In this document: in pieces, positions 54,496-64,000 of the stretch
Layout of the letters: each line of letters opens with the position of its first letter
Position numbering within the stretch: position 1 is the stretch's first letter
DNA from: an uncultured Pelagibacteraceae bacterium
Lineage (GTDB): Bacteria > Pseudomonadota > Alphaproteobacteria > Pelagibacterales > Pelagibacteraceae
Length of the DNA stretch: 64,000 nucleotides
Direction of reading: 5' to 3'
Assembly (NCBI GenBank): GCA_902579285.1
Contig: CACHGA010000001.1
Location: 62,001-126,000, forward strand
The notes under the pieces: generated by a model
Seen by the model: only the letters and a program-made list of their open reading frames with translations
What the model was told of the DNA's origin: nothing
Databases searched by the model: none
Made by a program: the position numbers and the translations under genes

Positions 54496-56562
54496 ATGAT
54501 AAATCCTCAAAAAAACACTCCAAATAAAGAATATAAAGCAGATTCTATCAAAGTGTTAAAAGGTTTAGACGCTGTAAGAAAAAGACCGGGTATGTATATT
54601 GGAGATACAGACGATGGATCTGGTTTACATCACATGGTTTTTGAAGTCGTAGATAATTCAATAGATGAAGCTATAGTAGGTTTTTGTAAAAACATAACAG
54701 TAACATTACATAAAAATCGATCTGTAACAGTCGAAGATGATGGAAGAGGAATTCCTACTGATTTACACAAAGGAGAAAAAAAGTCTGCAGCAGAGGTTAT
54801 AATGACCCAACTGCATGCAGGGGGAAAATTTGACCAAAATTCATACAAAGTATCAGGAGGATTACATGGTGTTGGAGTTTCAGTAGTAAATGCCCTCTCA
54901 GTAAAACTCGAATTAACAATATTTAGAAATGGAAAAGAGTATTTTATTTCCTTTGAAAATGGAAAGACTGTAAGTCCAATTAAATTTTTGAAAAAAACGA
55001 AAAAATCAGGAACTAAAATTAATTTTTTACCTTCCAAAGATGTTTTTTCATCCACAAAATTTAGTTCCTCGATTTTACAAAAAAAAATGAGAGAGTTAGC
55101 ATTTTTAAATAGCGGTTTAACAATAAAACTTATTGATGAAACATTGTCAAAACCAAAGATCTTCGAAAATAAATATGATGGAGGCGTATCTGCATTTGTC
55201 CAATTTAATGATCAAAAAAAGTCATTATTAATTAACAAAAACGAAAAAGCTACTTTTAAAAAACCTATATATCTTAAAGCTGAAAAAAATAATGTAGTTG
55301 TGGAATGCTCATTTCAGTGGAACGCTGGCTTTTCAGAAGATGTAATGGCTTTTACAAATAATATTCATCAAAAAGATGGAGGAACGCACCTTTTGGGTTT
55401 CAGAAGTGCATTAACAAGAATAATAAATAAATATGCATCAGAAAAAAATCTTACGAAAAAAAATAAAGTTATTATAGGCGGAGAAGATATCAAAGAGGGT
55501 TTAACATCGATTTTATCAATTAAAATGCCTGACCCAAAATTTTCATCACAAACTAAAGACAAATTAGTTTCGTCAGAAATTAGAAATATTGTAGAAACCA
55601 TTGTCAGTGAAAAAGTAACAATCTGGTTTGATCAAAATCCTTCTGTAGTAAAAGTAATTTTAGACAAAGTGTTACAAGCAGCAATAGCCAGGGATCTTGC
55701 TAGAAAAGCAAGGGATAGTGTGAGAAGGAAGGGTTCACTAGAGCTTTCAGGTCTTCCTGGAAAGTTGGCTGATTGCCAAATTTCAAGCATGGAAGGTACA
55801 GAGCTATTTATAGTAGAGGGAGATTCAGCAGGTGGTTCAGCCAAACAAGGAAGAAAAAGAGAATTTCAAGCTGTTTTACCTTTAAGAGGAAAAATATTAA
55901 ATACTTATGTTAATGAAAATAAAAAACGGAATGGAGCAAATGGAAGTCACGAAAATAAAACTCTTTCTAAAATGATGTCCTCAAATGAAATCGTTACACT
56001 TATAAACGCTTTAGGCACTGGTTCTACAAACTTCAATATAGAGGATTTGAGATATGAAAAAATAATAATTATGACTGATGCAGATGTTGATGGTTCACAT
56101 ATAAGAACTTTGCTTCTAACTTTCTTTAATAATAAGCCGTTTAATGAACTAATTGAAAAAGGTCATTTATATCTTGCTCAACCTCCGCTGTTTAAGATTA
56201 CAAAAGGAACAAAAACCTCTTACATAAAGAATGAGAAAGATTTAGAAAAATATATTCTTAGATCTTTAGATAACGCGAAAAAGCTTAGTAAAAAAGAATT
56301 AGATAAGGTTATTGCAGAAGAAAGGCAAAGATTAAATATACAAAGATTTAAAGGTTTAGGTGAAATGAATCCAGAAGAACTTTGGCAAACAACTTTAAAT
56401 CCTGACAATAGAATTTTACTTAAAGTTGAATACTCTAAGGGAACGAAAGAAAAATCAAAAGAGGATCAAAATATTATTAAAATTTTAATGGGAGACGATG
56501 TAGCACCACGAAAAAATTTTATTACTGAAAAGGCCTTAGAAGTTGAAAATTTAGATATCTAA
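54496..56562 (+). CDS. gyrB: DNA gyrase subunit B (compact, 688 aa)
   Basis: RKRPGMYIGDTDDGSGLHHMVFEVVDNSIDEA, VEGDSAGGSAKQGR, ADVDGSHI. Confidence 0.97.
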   Translation: MINPQKNTPNKEYKADSIKVLKGLDAVRKRPGMYIGDTDDGSGLHHMVFEVVDNSIDEAIVGFCKNITVTLHKNRSVTVEDDGRGIPTDLHKGEKKSAAEVIMTQLHAGGKFDQNSYKVSGGLHGVGVSVVNALSVKLELTIFRNGKEYFISFENGKTVSPIKFLKKTKKSGTKINFLPSKDVFSSTKFSSSILQKKMRELAFLNSGLTIKLIDETLSKPKIFENKYDGGVSAFVQFNDQKKSLLINKNEKATFKKPIYLKAEKNNVVVECSFQWNAGFSEDVMAFTNNIHQKDGGTHLLGFRSALTRIINKYASEKNLTKKNKVIIGGEDIKEGLTSILSIKMPDPKFSSQTKDKLVSSEIRNIVETIVSEKVTIWFDQNPSVVKVILDKVLQAAIARDLARKARDSVRRKGSLELSGLPGKLADCQISSMEGTELFIVEGDSAGGSAKQGRKREFQAVLPLRGKILNTYVNENKKRNGANGSHENKTLSKMMSSNEIVTLINALGTGSTNFNIEDLRYEKIIIMTDADVDGSHIRTLLLTFFNNKPFNELIEKGHLYLAQPPLFKITKGTKTSYIKNEKDLEKYILRSLDNAKKLSKKELDKVIAEERQRLNIQRFKGLGEMNPEELWQTTLNPDNRILLKVEYSKGTKEKSKEDQNIIKILMGDDVAPRKNFITEKALEVENLDI

Positions 56563-56567
56563 TTAAT

Positions 56568-57857
56568 ATGAAACTTTCTGATTTCCTCAAATATGAAGAG
56601 GACTTAACGCTTCAAAAAAAAACTGTAGTTATTCTGAGATGGATAGCACTTATAGGTCAGCTGCTTACAATTTATATTGTTCATTTTTTTTTAGATTTAA
56701 ATCTTCCAATAATTTTATGCTCAATAACTATTTTTTGCGGTGGATTAACAAATATTTTTATACAATTTTCTTTTAAAAAAAATCAATTAAGCAATATTGA
56801 GTCAACCATACTTCTTTTTTATGATGTAATACAGCTAGCTGTTTTAATATATTTAACAGGTGGAGTCACAAACCCCTTTGTTATTTTTTTAGTTGTTCCT
56901 GCAATCGTTTCTTCAACATTATTGAACTTAACAAGTACCTTTTTTCTTTCATTTATTACAATTGTTGCTTTATTACTTTTAACTTTCAATTATTTTCCAT
57001 TACCCAGCGAAGGTAATATTCATTTTCATGTTCCTGATTATTATTTATATTCCATACCAACAGCTTTAATTATTGTACTAGTTTTTCTAAATTATTTTGG
57101 CTTTCGTTTTGGTCATGAAGCTAGAAAAAGAAGTGAGGCTTTGAATAGACTTGAAAGCGTACTAGCCAAAGAACAAGAGTTAGATTCCATTGGGCATCAA
57201 GCAGCAGCAGCAGCTCACTCTCTAGGAACACCACTTTCAACAATAACTGTAGTAGCTAAAGAACTTAAAAAAGAGGTTTCTAATAATCCAAAATATGCAG
57301 ATGATATAAATATTATAATCTCAGAAGTTAAAAGATGTGGAAATATTTTAAAAAAACTATCTAAGAGAGAGATCGTGGATGATGTTTATGTTTCGAATAT
57401 AGCATTAGAAGATTTACTATTTGAAATTAAAAACTCATTCGAGGAAAGTTCAAAAAAAAATATTGAACTTTATTTAAATAAGAAAAATAAAAAAACACCT
57501 ATCAAAAGATCCCCAGAGCTAACTTATGGAATCCGTAATTTTGTTGGGAATGCAGTAAAATTCTCAAAGAACAAAGTTTCAATAAATTTAATAAATGAAA
57601 AAGATGAAATCAAAATTAAAATAGCAGATGATGGTCCAGGATTTCCTAATGACGTTTTCAATATTATTGGGGAGCCATACATTTCATCAAGGTTAAAAAA
57701 ATTTAAAACAAAAGCAGGTTTGGGTCTTGGAACATTTATAGGAAAAACACTTCTTGAAAGAAAAAAAGCAAATATACAATTTATGAATTCCGAAAATGGT
57801 GGTGCGACTGTAGAAATTACATGGAAACCGTCTGATTTAGTTTCTAAAGTTAATTAA
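56568..57857 (+). CDS. regB: RegB/PrrB/ActS-type redox sensor histidine kinase
   Basis: Multiple TMs, TGGVTNPF quinone motif, AAAAHSLGTPLSTI H-box, KRCGNIL redox-Cys region. Confidence 0.9.
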   Translation: MKLSDFLKYEEDLTLQKKTVVILRWIALIGQLLTIYIVHFFLDLNLPIILCSITIFCGGLTNIFIQFSFKKNQLSNIESTILLFYDVIQLAVLIYLTGGVTNPFVIFLVVPAIVSSTLLNLTSTFFLSFITIVALLLLTFNYFPLPSEGNIHFHVPDYYLYSIPTALIIVLVFLNYFGFRFGHEARKRSEALNRLESVLAKEQELDSIGHQAAAAAHSLGTPLSTITVVAKELKKEVSNNPKYADDINIIISEVKRCGNILKKLSKREIVDDVYVSNIALEDLLFEIKNSFEESSKKNIELYLNKKNKKTPIKRSPELTYGIRNFVGNAVKFSKNKVSINLINEKDEIKIKIADDGPGFPNDVFNIIGEPYISSRLKKFKTKAGLGLGTFIGKTLLERKKANIQFMNSENGGATVEITWKPSDLVSKVN

Positions 57858-58906
57858 ATGGGCTCTTGTTGAGTCAAACAATGTATTGTTCCAAAACCCC
57901 AAACTAAAACAGAGCAATCTACTGGCACAATTTTTCTGCTTTTAAAGTGCCTCTTAAAAATTCTTAAAACTATTTTGTCTTTAGGATCTTTAAATACTGG
58001 AACCAAAACAATTTTATTGGCAATATAAAAATTCAAATAGCTTGCTGGAACTCTTATGCCTTTTATTTTTCTCGGTTCAGGCATTGGTATAGGAACAATT
58101 TTTAATTTTTTAATATTTTCGTTTTTGAATTTTTTTAAAATTTTAATATTTTCACTTAAATTCTTAAAATTTTTTTCTTTTTTATTTTTTTCTTTCGCAA
58201 CAAATATCTTATTTTTACCCACAAACCTTGCTATATCATCAACATGACCATGTGTATCATCCCCAACTATACCTTTGTTAAGCCAAATAACTTTATTGAT
58301 ACCAAAAAATTTTTGAAAAATAATTTCATAGTCTTTTATTTTAAATCCTATATTTCTTTCCTGGATTTTGCTCAAAAGACATTGCTTTGTTGTTAACAAT
58401 AATCCATTACCATTTACATCTATAGACCCCCCTTCAAGAATAATTTTTTTTCTTTTAAATTTTGGTTTAATAACTTTAATTTTTGTTGCTCTTCTTATTT
58501 TCAAATAAGCTTTATTATCTTTTTTAAAGTTCTTATATTTTGCCCAGGCATTAAATTCCCAATTAGATAATATCTTTTTATTTTTTTTAATTTTTATGAA
58601 GATTGGCAACGAGTCCCTTACCCACGATCTATCAGTTTTGCAATTAATTAGTCTTATATTGCTAATTTTTGTGCCAAAACTTTTTAATTTATTGATTATT
58701 TTTTTATGCTCTGATTTTTTGTTTACTAAAATATTTACTAATTGTACTTTTGATATATTCGAGACTATCAAAGCAAAAACACCCGGAATATCTTCAAATT
58801 TTCCCGGCCAATCATCTTTGTTATGTGGCCACGCAATCCAGGTGGATTTCTGTGACTCCCACTCAGCGGGCATTCTATAAGCGCCCTTTCTTAATAAATT
58901 AGGCAT
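57854..58906 (-). CDS. aguA: Agmatine deiminase
   Basis: RMPAEWESQKSTWIAWPHN, GDDTHGHVDDIARF, C-terminal GTIHCLTQQ. Confidence 0.93.
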   Translation of the reverse strand: MPNLLRKGAYRMPAEWESQKSTWIAWPHNKDDWPGKFEDIPGVFALIVSNISKVQLVNILVNKKSEHKKIINKLKSFGTKISNIRLINCKTDRSWVRDSLPIFIKIKKNKKILSNWEFNAWAKYKNFKKDNKAYLKIRRATKIKVIKPKFKRKKIILEGGSIDVNGNGLLLTTKQCLLSKIQERNIGFKIKDYEIIFQKFFGINKVIWLNKGIVGDDTHGHVDDIARFVGKNKIFVAKEKNKKEKNFKNLSENIKILKKFKNENIKKLKIVPIPMPEPRKIKGIRVPASYLNFYIANKIVLVPVFKDPKDKIVLRIFKRHFKSRKIVPVDCSVLVWGFGTIHCLTQQEPI

Positions 58907-59774
58907 CTCTGGGGTTATTTAATATGCCTTTATAATAATCTATTCTTCTGTCTCTAAAAAAAGGCCAATGTCTTCTTGCCGTCTCAACTTTTTTATAATT
59001 AATATCACAAATTAAAGTTTTTTCTTTTTGTTTTGAACTGACAACAACATTACCACTTGGATCAAAAACAACAGTATTTCCCCAAAATTCTAATTTTTTT
59101 GATCCCTGCTTCTCTATACCCACTCTATTAACTGCAGCAACATAAACACCATTCGCAATCGCGTGGGATCTTTGAATCGATAACCAAGCATTTAGTTGAG
59201 ATTTTCCAAACCTCTTTTTCTCTCTAGGATGCCATCCTATTGCAGTAGGATAAAAAAGTATCTCTGCGCCTAGCAAGGATGTTAATCTTGCAGCTTCTGG
59301 AAACCACTGATCCCAACACACCAAAGTTCCAAGTTTACCTTGACTTGTTCTAAAAGATTTAAATCCTAAATCACCAGGAGTGAAATAAAATTTTTCATAG
59401 TATTGAGGATCATCCGGGATATGCATTTTTCTATACTTTCCAATCAATTTACCTTTTTCATTAATAACTACACAAGTATTATGATAAATACCTGTAGTTT
59501 TTTTTTCAAATAATGGAGCAATAATTATTACTTTAAGTTCTTTAGCCAACAAACAAAGAGTATTAGTATTTTTACCGGGAATTTTCTCAGCTAAGTTAAA
59601 ATTTGAATGCTTTTCTTGTTGGCAAAAATAATTTGATAAAAATAATTCTGGCAAACATATTATCTTTGCTTTTTTTTTACTAGCCTCTCTTATTTTTCTT
59701 ATGGCACTATCCATATTTTGTTTCTGCTCAGACGATATTTTCATCTGTATTAAAGCTATTCTTGTTTTTGTCAT
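58899..59774 (-). CDS. aguB: N-carbamoylputrescine amidase
   Basis: IICLPELFLSNYFCQ, LVCWDQWFPEAARL; Met26 of the listed ORF (59774) follows the upstream stop. Confidence 0.92.
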   Translation of the reverse strand: MTKTRIALIQMKISSEQKQNMDSAIRKIREASKKKAKIICLPELFLSNYFCQQEKHSNFNLAEKIPGKNTNTLCLLAKELKVIIIAPLFEKKTTGIYHNTCVVINEKGKLIGKYRKMHIPDDPQYYEKFYFTPGDLGFKSFRTSQGKLGTLVCWDQWFPEAARLTSLLGAEILFYPTAIGWHPREKKRFGKSQLNAWLSIQRSHAIANGVYVAAVNRVGIEKQGSKKLEFWGNTVVFDPSGNVVVSSKQKEKTLICDINYKKVETARRHWPFFRDRRIDYYKGILNNPRDA

Positions 59775-59778
59775 TTTA

Positions 59779-60822
59779 TTAAAATAATTTTTGGAAATTT
59801 CTTCGCTCTCTATTTTTCCAATTTTGACGATGGTATGCGTCACTAGCAATTAATGGCAAAACACTAGTAGCCTCAGCAAAAACCATTTGTTCTTTCGAAG
59901 TATCTACTTTCCCCCACGAACTTGCCTCTTTAAGCGTTGAACTACTACATGCACCGTCCCTAGTATCAGCCACAGTGATTTGAATTGCATACTTATGCAT
60001 ATCAACTTTTTTCCCCAAAAGTTCAGCACAGACAACTGTATCTTGTACAAAGTTTTTTGGAACACCACCTCCAACCATTAATAATCCTGAAGTTTTTGAT
60101 TTCAATTTAATTTCTGTAAGCTCCCTAAACTCTTTGATCGAGTCTATGGTTATATGATTTGAAGGATTTTGTTCTTGGTGCATTACCAAACCAAAACCAG
60201 CCGAACTATCTGTAAATGCAGGACAGAATATAGGCACATTATGGTCATAGGCTAATTCAATAAGTGAATTTTTCTTTTTTGAGTTTTTTTTAAGATATCT
60301 ACCTATTTCTTTGATGAATTCCCTCGATGTATAAGCTTTTGGCGTTAATTTATTAGCAATATCACAAATAGTCTTATCGCAAGCTTGCAATTGTTCCTCA
60401 TCAATATAAGTATCATATATTCTATCTATATAGTTTTCTCTTAACACTTTATCATCTTGAAATTGATCGCCTTGATAATGCTTAAATCCAATAGCTTCAA
60501 AGAAATCCATGTCTATTATAGAGGCTCCAGTTGCAACTATCGCATCAACCATATTAAATTTAATTAAATCAGAATAAAGTTTCATACATCCTGCCGCAGA
60601 AGTAGACCCTGCAATTGTTAAAAATATTGAGCAATTTTTATCTTTAATCATCTCGTTATAAATTTCTGCAGCTTTGGCAGTGTCTCTTGAAGTGAAAGAC
60701 ATTTTTTTCATGGAGTCGATTATTTTTCGAGAATCAAAAGAAGTAATATCTATATGTTCTACTTCAGATTTTAATAGAGATTTTTTGTTGTGACCAAGTG
60801 TAGGTCCATTTTTTTTATTCAT
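59779..60822 (-). CDS. Deoxyhypusine synthase-like enzyme (putative homospermidine/spermidine-type synthase)
   Basis: LTIAGSTSAAG, MVGGGVPKNFVQDT; clustered with polyamine genes. Confidence 0.88.
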   Translation of the reverse strand: MNKKNGPTLGHNKKSLLKSEVEHIDITSFDSRKIIDSMKKMSFTSRDTAKAAEIYNEMIKDKNCSIFLTIAGSTSAAGCMKLYSDLIKFNMVDAIVATGASIIDMDFFEAIGFKHYQGDQFQDDKVLRENYIDRIYDTYIDEEQLQACDKTICDIANKLTPKAYTSREFIKEIGRYLKKNSKKKNSLIELAYDHNVPIFCPAFTDSSAGFGLVMHQEQNPSNHITIDSIKEFRELTEIKLKSKTSGLLMVGGGVPKNFVQDTVVCAELLGKKVDMHKYAIQITVADTRDGACSSSTLKEASSWGKVDTSKEQMVFAEATSVLPLIASDAYHRQNWKNRERRNFQKLF

Positions 60823-62000
60823 TACGCAACTAAGTATTTAACTTTTATTCCACCATCGTACACGGAAAGAATCGGCTTGTCATCCAATTGATAAATTGCG
60901 TCTGAATAAAAACCATTAAATTTTGTTCTAAACGTTGTTCCGTAAGCACCAAGCTGTCCAAGCTCAATATAATCACCCTCTTTAATATTATTTGGTAATA
61001 AGAATGGACCTTTCATATAATCAAGACTATCACAAGTTGGGCCGTAAAAACTAAAAGCCGTCAGTTTTTTGGAGAGCACTCTTCCGTTGGTAATCATTTT
61101 AGAAGGTAGAACAAAATTTGGTACTCCAGCATCAAATAAAGATCCATAAGTTCCATCATTTATGTATAATTTTTGTTTTTTTCTCAAAATCACCTTAACT
61201 ATAGTTGATCCAGCTTCAGCAACGATTGCCCGACCGGGTTCACAAAATATTTCAGGCATTTTTTCTAATTTTAATTTTTCTAATCCATTTTTTATTTCAG
61301 CCATATAGTTTTCTAAGGGCTCTGGTATTAGATCCGGGTAAATAGAAGGAAAACCACCGCCTATATTTATAACATCTGGAACGATCTTAGTTTTTTTTAT
61401 GATATTTCCAATTTCTTGAATGCCTTTTGAAAATGAAATTTTATCCATACACTGAGAACCAACATGAAAACTTAAACCCACTTTCTTACCATGTTCTTTG
61501 CAAAGCCTTAAAAGGCCCAAAGCTTCACTCGCTAAAGCCCCAAATTTTCTAGATAAATCAATTTCAGCATGTTCATTTGAAATTGCCATTCTCACATATA
61601 AATTTAAATCCTTTGCATTTTTTGTTGCATTCAATATTTTTAATAATTCTTCTTTTGTGTCTAAAGCAAAATCTTTAACATTATAATGAAAATATGCCTC
61701 TTTGATATTTTCTCTACTCTTAACAGTATGCATAAAATAAACTTTTGCTTTGTTATCTATTTTTTTAATCAATTTTATCTCGTTAATTGATGCTACATCA
61801 AAATTTTGAATTCCAGAATTTATAATAGTTTTAATTACTTTTTCGTTTGGATTTGTTTTTACAGCGTAAAGAATTTTTCCAGGAAAGTTACTTTTAAAAA
61901 ACTCAACCGACTTTTTAATTGATTTAGGTCTGATGCAATAGACCGGATTATCTGGTTTTAATGTGTTAATTAACTCGTTAACGTTATCAAATTTTCGCAT
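60822..62000 (-). CDS. Alanine-racemase-fold PLP decarboxylase (ornithine decarboxylase-like)
   Basis: ILYAVKTNPNEKV, SFHVGSQC, FCEPGRAIVAEAG, YGPTCDSLDY; start set to Met10 (62000). Confidence 0.9.
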   Translation of the reverse strand: MRKFDNVNELINTLKPDNPVYCIRPKSIKKSVEFFKSNFPGKILYAVKTNPNEKVIKTIINSGIQNFDVASINEIKLIKKIDNKAKVYFMHTVKSRENIKEAYFHYNVKDFALDTKEELLKILNATKNAKDLNLYVRMAISNEHAEIDLSRKFGALASEALGLLRLCKEHGKKVGLSFHVGSQCMDKISFSKGIQEIGNIIKKTKIVPDVINIGGGFPSIYPDLIPEPLENYMAEIKNGLEKLKLEKMPEIFCEPGRAIVAEAGSTIVKVILRKKQKLYINDGTYGSLFDAGVPNFVLPSKMITNGRVLSKKLTAFSFYGPTCDSLDYMKGPFLLPNNIKEGDYIELGQLGAYGTTFRTKFNGFYSDAIYQLDDKPILSVYDGGIKVKYLVA

Positions 62001-62150
62001 CTCATGTGTCCCCCAATTATTACACAAACAAGCTTCTAAAAAATTTACTAAAAAAGCTTATATTATTTTTTTTCAAGTAATAGTTTTTTACCCCTATGTA
62101 AAGAAAATAATTCAAGATTGTCGCATTGCAATATTCACAATAGTGACTAT

Positions 62151-62732
62151 ATGACAACAATAATGAAAGCAATTAAAACACCTCAGGGTTTAAAAATAAC
62201 AGACTTCGAAGACAGGTCTCTCTTGATAGTGGATGATGATGATCCATTAAGGATGAGGCTCTCAAGAGCAATGGAGAAGAAGGGTTTCCAAGTTAAAGAC
62301 GCTAAAACTGTTGAAAATGCTATCAAAATGGTGATATCACACCCTCCAAAATTTGCATTAGTTGACCTAAGACTGGAGGACGGAAACGGTCTTGATGTTG
62401 TGAAAGAAATTAACAAGGTGAAAAAGGATAGCAGAGTTGTGATGTTAACGGGCTATGGGAACCTCCCTACGGCTGTGGCAGCAGTAAAATCTGGTGCCAT
62501 CGACTATATGGCTAAGCCGGTAGATGCTGATGATGTAGAGGCAGCCTTACTCGCAGAACCCGAATCAAAGGCCAAACCGCCTGAAAATCCAATGTCAGCA
62601 GACAGAGTAAAATGGGAGCATATTCATCGGGTATTTGAACTCTGTAATAGAAACGTATCTGAAACTGCAAGAAGACTTAAGATGCACAGAAGAACTCTTC
62701 AAAGAATCTTGTCGAAAAGATCCCCTCGTTAA
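62151..62732 (+). CDS. regA: RegA/PrrA/ActR-type response regulator
   Basis: LIVDDDDPLRMRLSRAMEKKGF, VDLRLEDGNGLDV, Fis-type HTH NVSETARRLKMHRRTLQRILSKRSPR. Confidence 0.92.
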   Translation: MTTIMKAIKTPQGLKITDFEDRSLLIVDDDDPLRMRLSRAMEKKGFQVKDAKTVENAIKMVISHPPKFALVDLRLEDGNGLDVVKEINKVKKDSRVVMLTGYGNLPTAVAAVKSGAIDYMAKPVDADDVEAALLAEPESKAKPPENPMSADRVKWEHIHRVFELCNRNVSETARRLKMHRRTLQRILSKRSPR

Positions 62733-63274
62733 ATTCTAAATCTCAAAATTTTTGGGATTAATATTGTTAAAATAAGAACTTTAAATAACTCCGCTAAAAG
62801 AAAAGGCTGTGCACCTAATTCAAAAATTGGCTTATCCCAACCAATTAATGATCCTAACCAAAGTAACCCAAATGAATATATAAAAGATACTGCAAAACAC
62901 AATTTTACAAAGTTCTTTAAAAAATTATTATCAAATTTAAAAAATCCAGTTAGATAAACAGTAATTAAAAAACCAAGCAAGTAACCCATGGTAGGTCCAG
63001 TAAAATATACTATGCCCATTCCTTTTTCAGGGGTTCCAGCAAAAACTGGTAAACCCACTATTCCCTCCATGAGATATAGTGATACCGTGAACAATCCAAG
63101 TTTCCAACCAAACAAAATACCAATTAGCATTACAACAAACGTTTGCATAGTCATTGGAACTGGCCAAAAGGGTATTTTTATTTTTGAAGAAACAGCTAAA
63201 AGCAATGTAGCTAAAACAGCTAAAAATAAATTTTTAACTAGTGAATTTTCCTTAAAATTTTTTATAAGTTCCAT
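62729..63274 (-). CDS. bioY: Biotin transporter substrate-binding subunit BioY
   Basis: IPFWPVPMTMQTFVVMLIG, GLPVFAG, GPTMGYLLGF. Confidence 0.94.
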   Translation of the reverse strand: MELIKNFKENSLVKNLFLAVLATLLLAVSSKIKIPFWPVPMTMQTFVVMLIGILFGWKLGLFTVSLYLMEGIVGLPVFAGTPEKGMGIVYFTGPTMGYLLGFLITVYLTGFFKFDNNFLKNFVKLCFAVSFIYSFGLLWLGSLIGWDKPIFELGAQPFLLAELFKVLILTILIPKILRFRI

Positions 63275-63307
63275 ATCATTATTATTACTTTTAAATTAAA
63301 TAAAAAT

Positions 63308-64000
63308 CTACCTATTTGTTAATTTTAAAAATATATCTTCAAGATCGCCGTCTTCTGTTGAAATATCAACAATTTCTGCACTTTTTTTTACAACATTTAT
63401 TATTTGATCAAATTTGAATTTATTTTTATCGTAGGAAGCTTCAATCTGGGTTCCATTCTTTGTGAATTTTACACCATTAAGCACTATTTCATCAAATTTA
63501 TCCAAATTACTTACTTTAAATTTAATTTTTTTAGTTTCGATTCTATCTAATAATTTTGAGGTACTATCTAAAGCTACCAGATTTCCTTTATTGATAATTC
63601 CAATTCGATCACACATATCCTGAGCTTCATATAAATTATGTGTAGTTAATATTATAGTGACTCCGATTTTGTTCAGTTCAGAAACATTTTTCCATAAATT
63701 TTGTCTTAGTTCTACATCAACACCCGCTGAAGGTTCATCTAAAATCAGTAGTGGAGGTTGATGAACCATTGCTTTTGCAATTAATAACCTTCGTTTCATA
63801 CCTCCAGAGAGACTTCTCGCATAAGAGTTTGCCTGTTTATCTAATGACACCATTTTTAAAATTAAATCGGTAATCCTATCTTTTTCTTTTACACCAAACA
63901 GACCTGCCTGAAGTTCCAACAATTTCCTTGGACTAAAAAAAGCATCTAAATTTACTTCCTGTGGCACTATTCCAATCGAAGCTTTTACTTGCCTTGGATT
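63308..64000 (-). CDS. ABC transporter ATP-binding protein, 5' end beyond the window
   Basis: ARSLSGGMKRRLLIAKAMVHQPPLLILDEPSAGVD; frame stays open to the window edge. Confidence 0.9.
   Translation of the reverse strand, partial: NPRQVKASIGIVPQEVNLDAFFSPRKLLELQAGLFGVKEKDRITDLILKMVSLDKQANSYARSLSGGMKRRLLIAKAMVHQPPLLILDEPSAGVDVELRQNLWKNVSELNKIGVTIILTTHNLYEAQDMCDRIGIINKGNLVALDSTSKLLDRIETKKIKFKVSNLDKFDEIVLNGVKFTKNGTQIEASYDKNKFKFDQIINVVKKSAEIVDISTEDGDLEDIFLKLTNR

Overview
This is a gene-dense, very AT-rich 64 kb window of chromosomal DNA. The gene content and the extreme compaction look like a streamlined alphaproteobacterium of the SAR11/Pelagibacter type; that placement is inferred from protein resemblance, not from a search. 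It is almost all housekeeping genes: parAB, holA-lptE-leuS, a porin, grpE-dnaK-dnaJ-dapB-nth, maeB, murJ-trpS, miaB-phoH-ybeY-lnt-metK, nusA-infB-rbfA-rpsO-pnp, fabI-fabB-fabA, irr, katG, coaBC, ubiB-ubiE, mutM, rpsT, dnaA-dnaN-gyrB, a RegB/RegA-like redox two-component pair, a polyamine cluster, bioY and a partial ABC ATPase. I saw no rRNA, tRNA, CRISPR array, prophage or transposase. The observations most worth checking are: (1) an unlisted 38-codon ORF at 9742-9858 that looks like the ribosome-rescue factor ArfA; (2) trpS broken by two mutually compensating frame changes at A11 and A8 tracts; (3) phoH split by a one-base frameshift at an A7 tract; (4) an intrinsic-terminator hairpin whose T-tract abuts the nusA ribosome-binding site, suggesting attenuation; (5) a near-perfect Irr/Fur-family operator over the katG promoter, just downstream of an irr-like gene; (6) a compact polyamine module with a bacterial deoxyhypusine-synthase-like enzyme; (7) a 12-nt motif shared upstream of dnaA and gyrB; (8) divergent genes whose start codons overlap.
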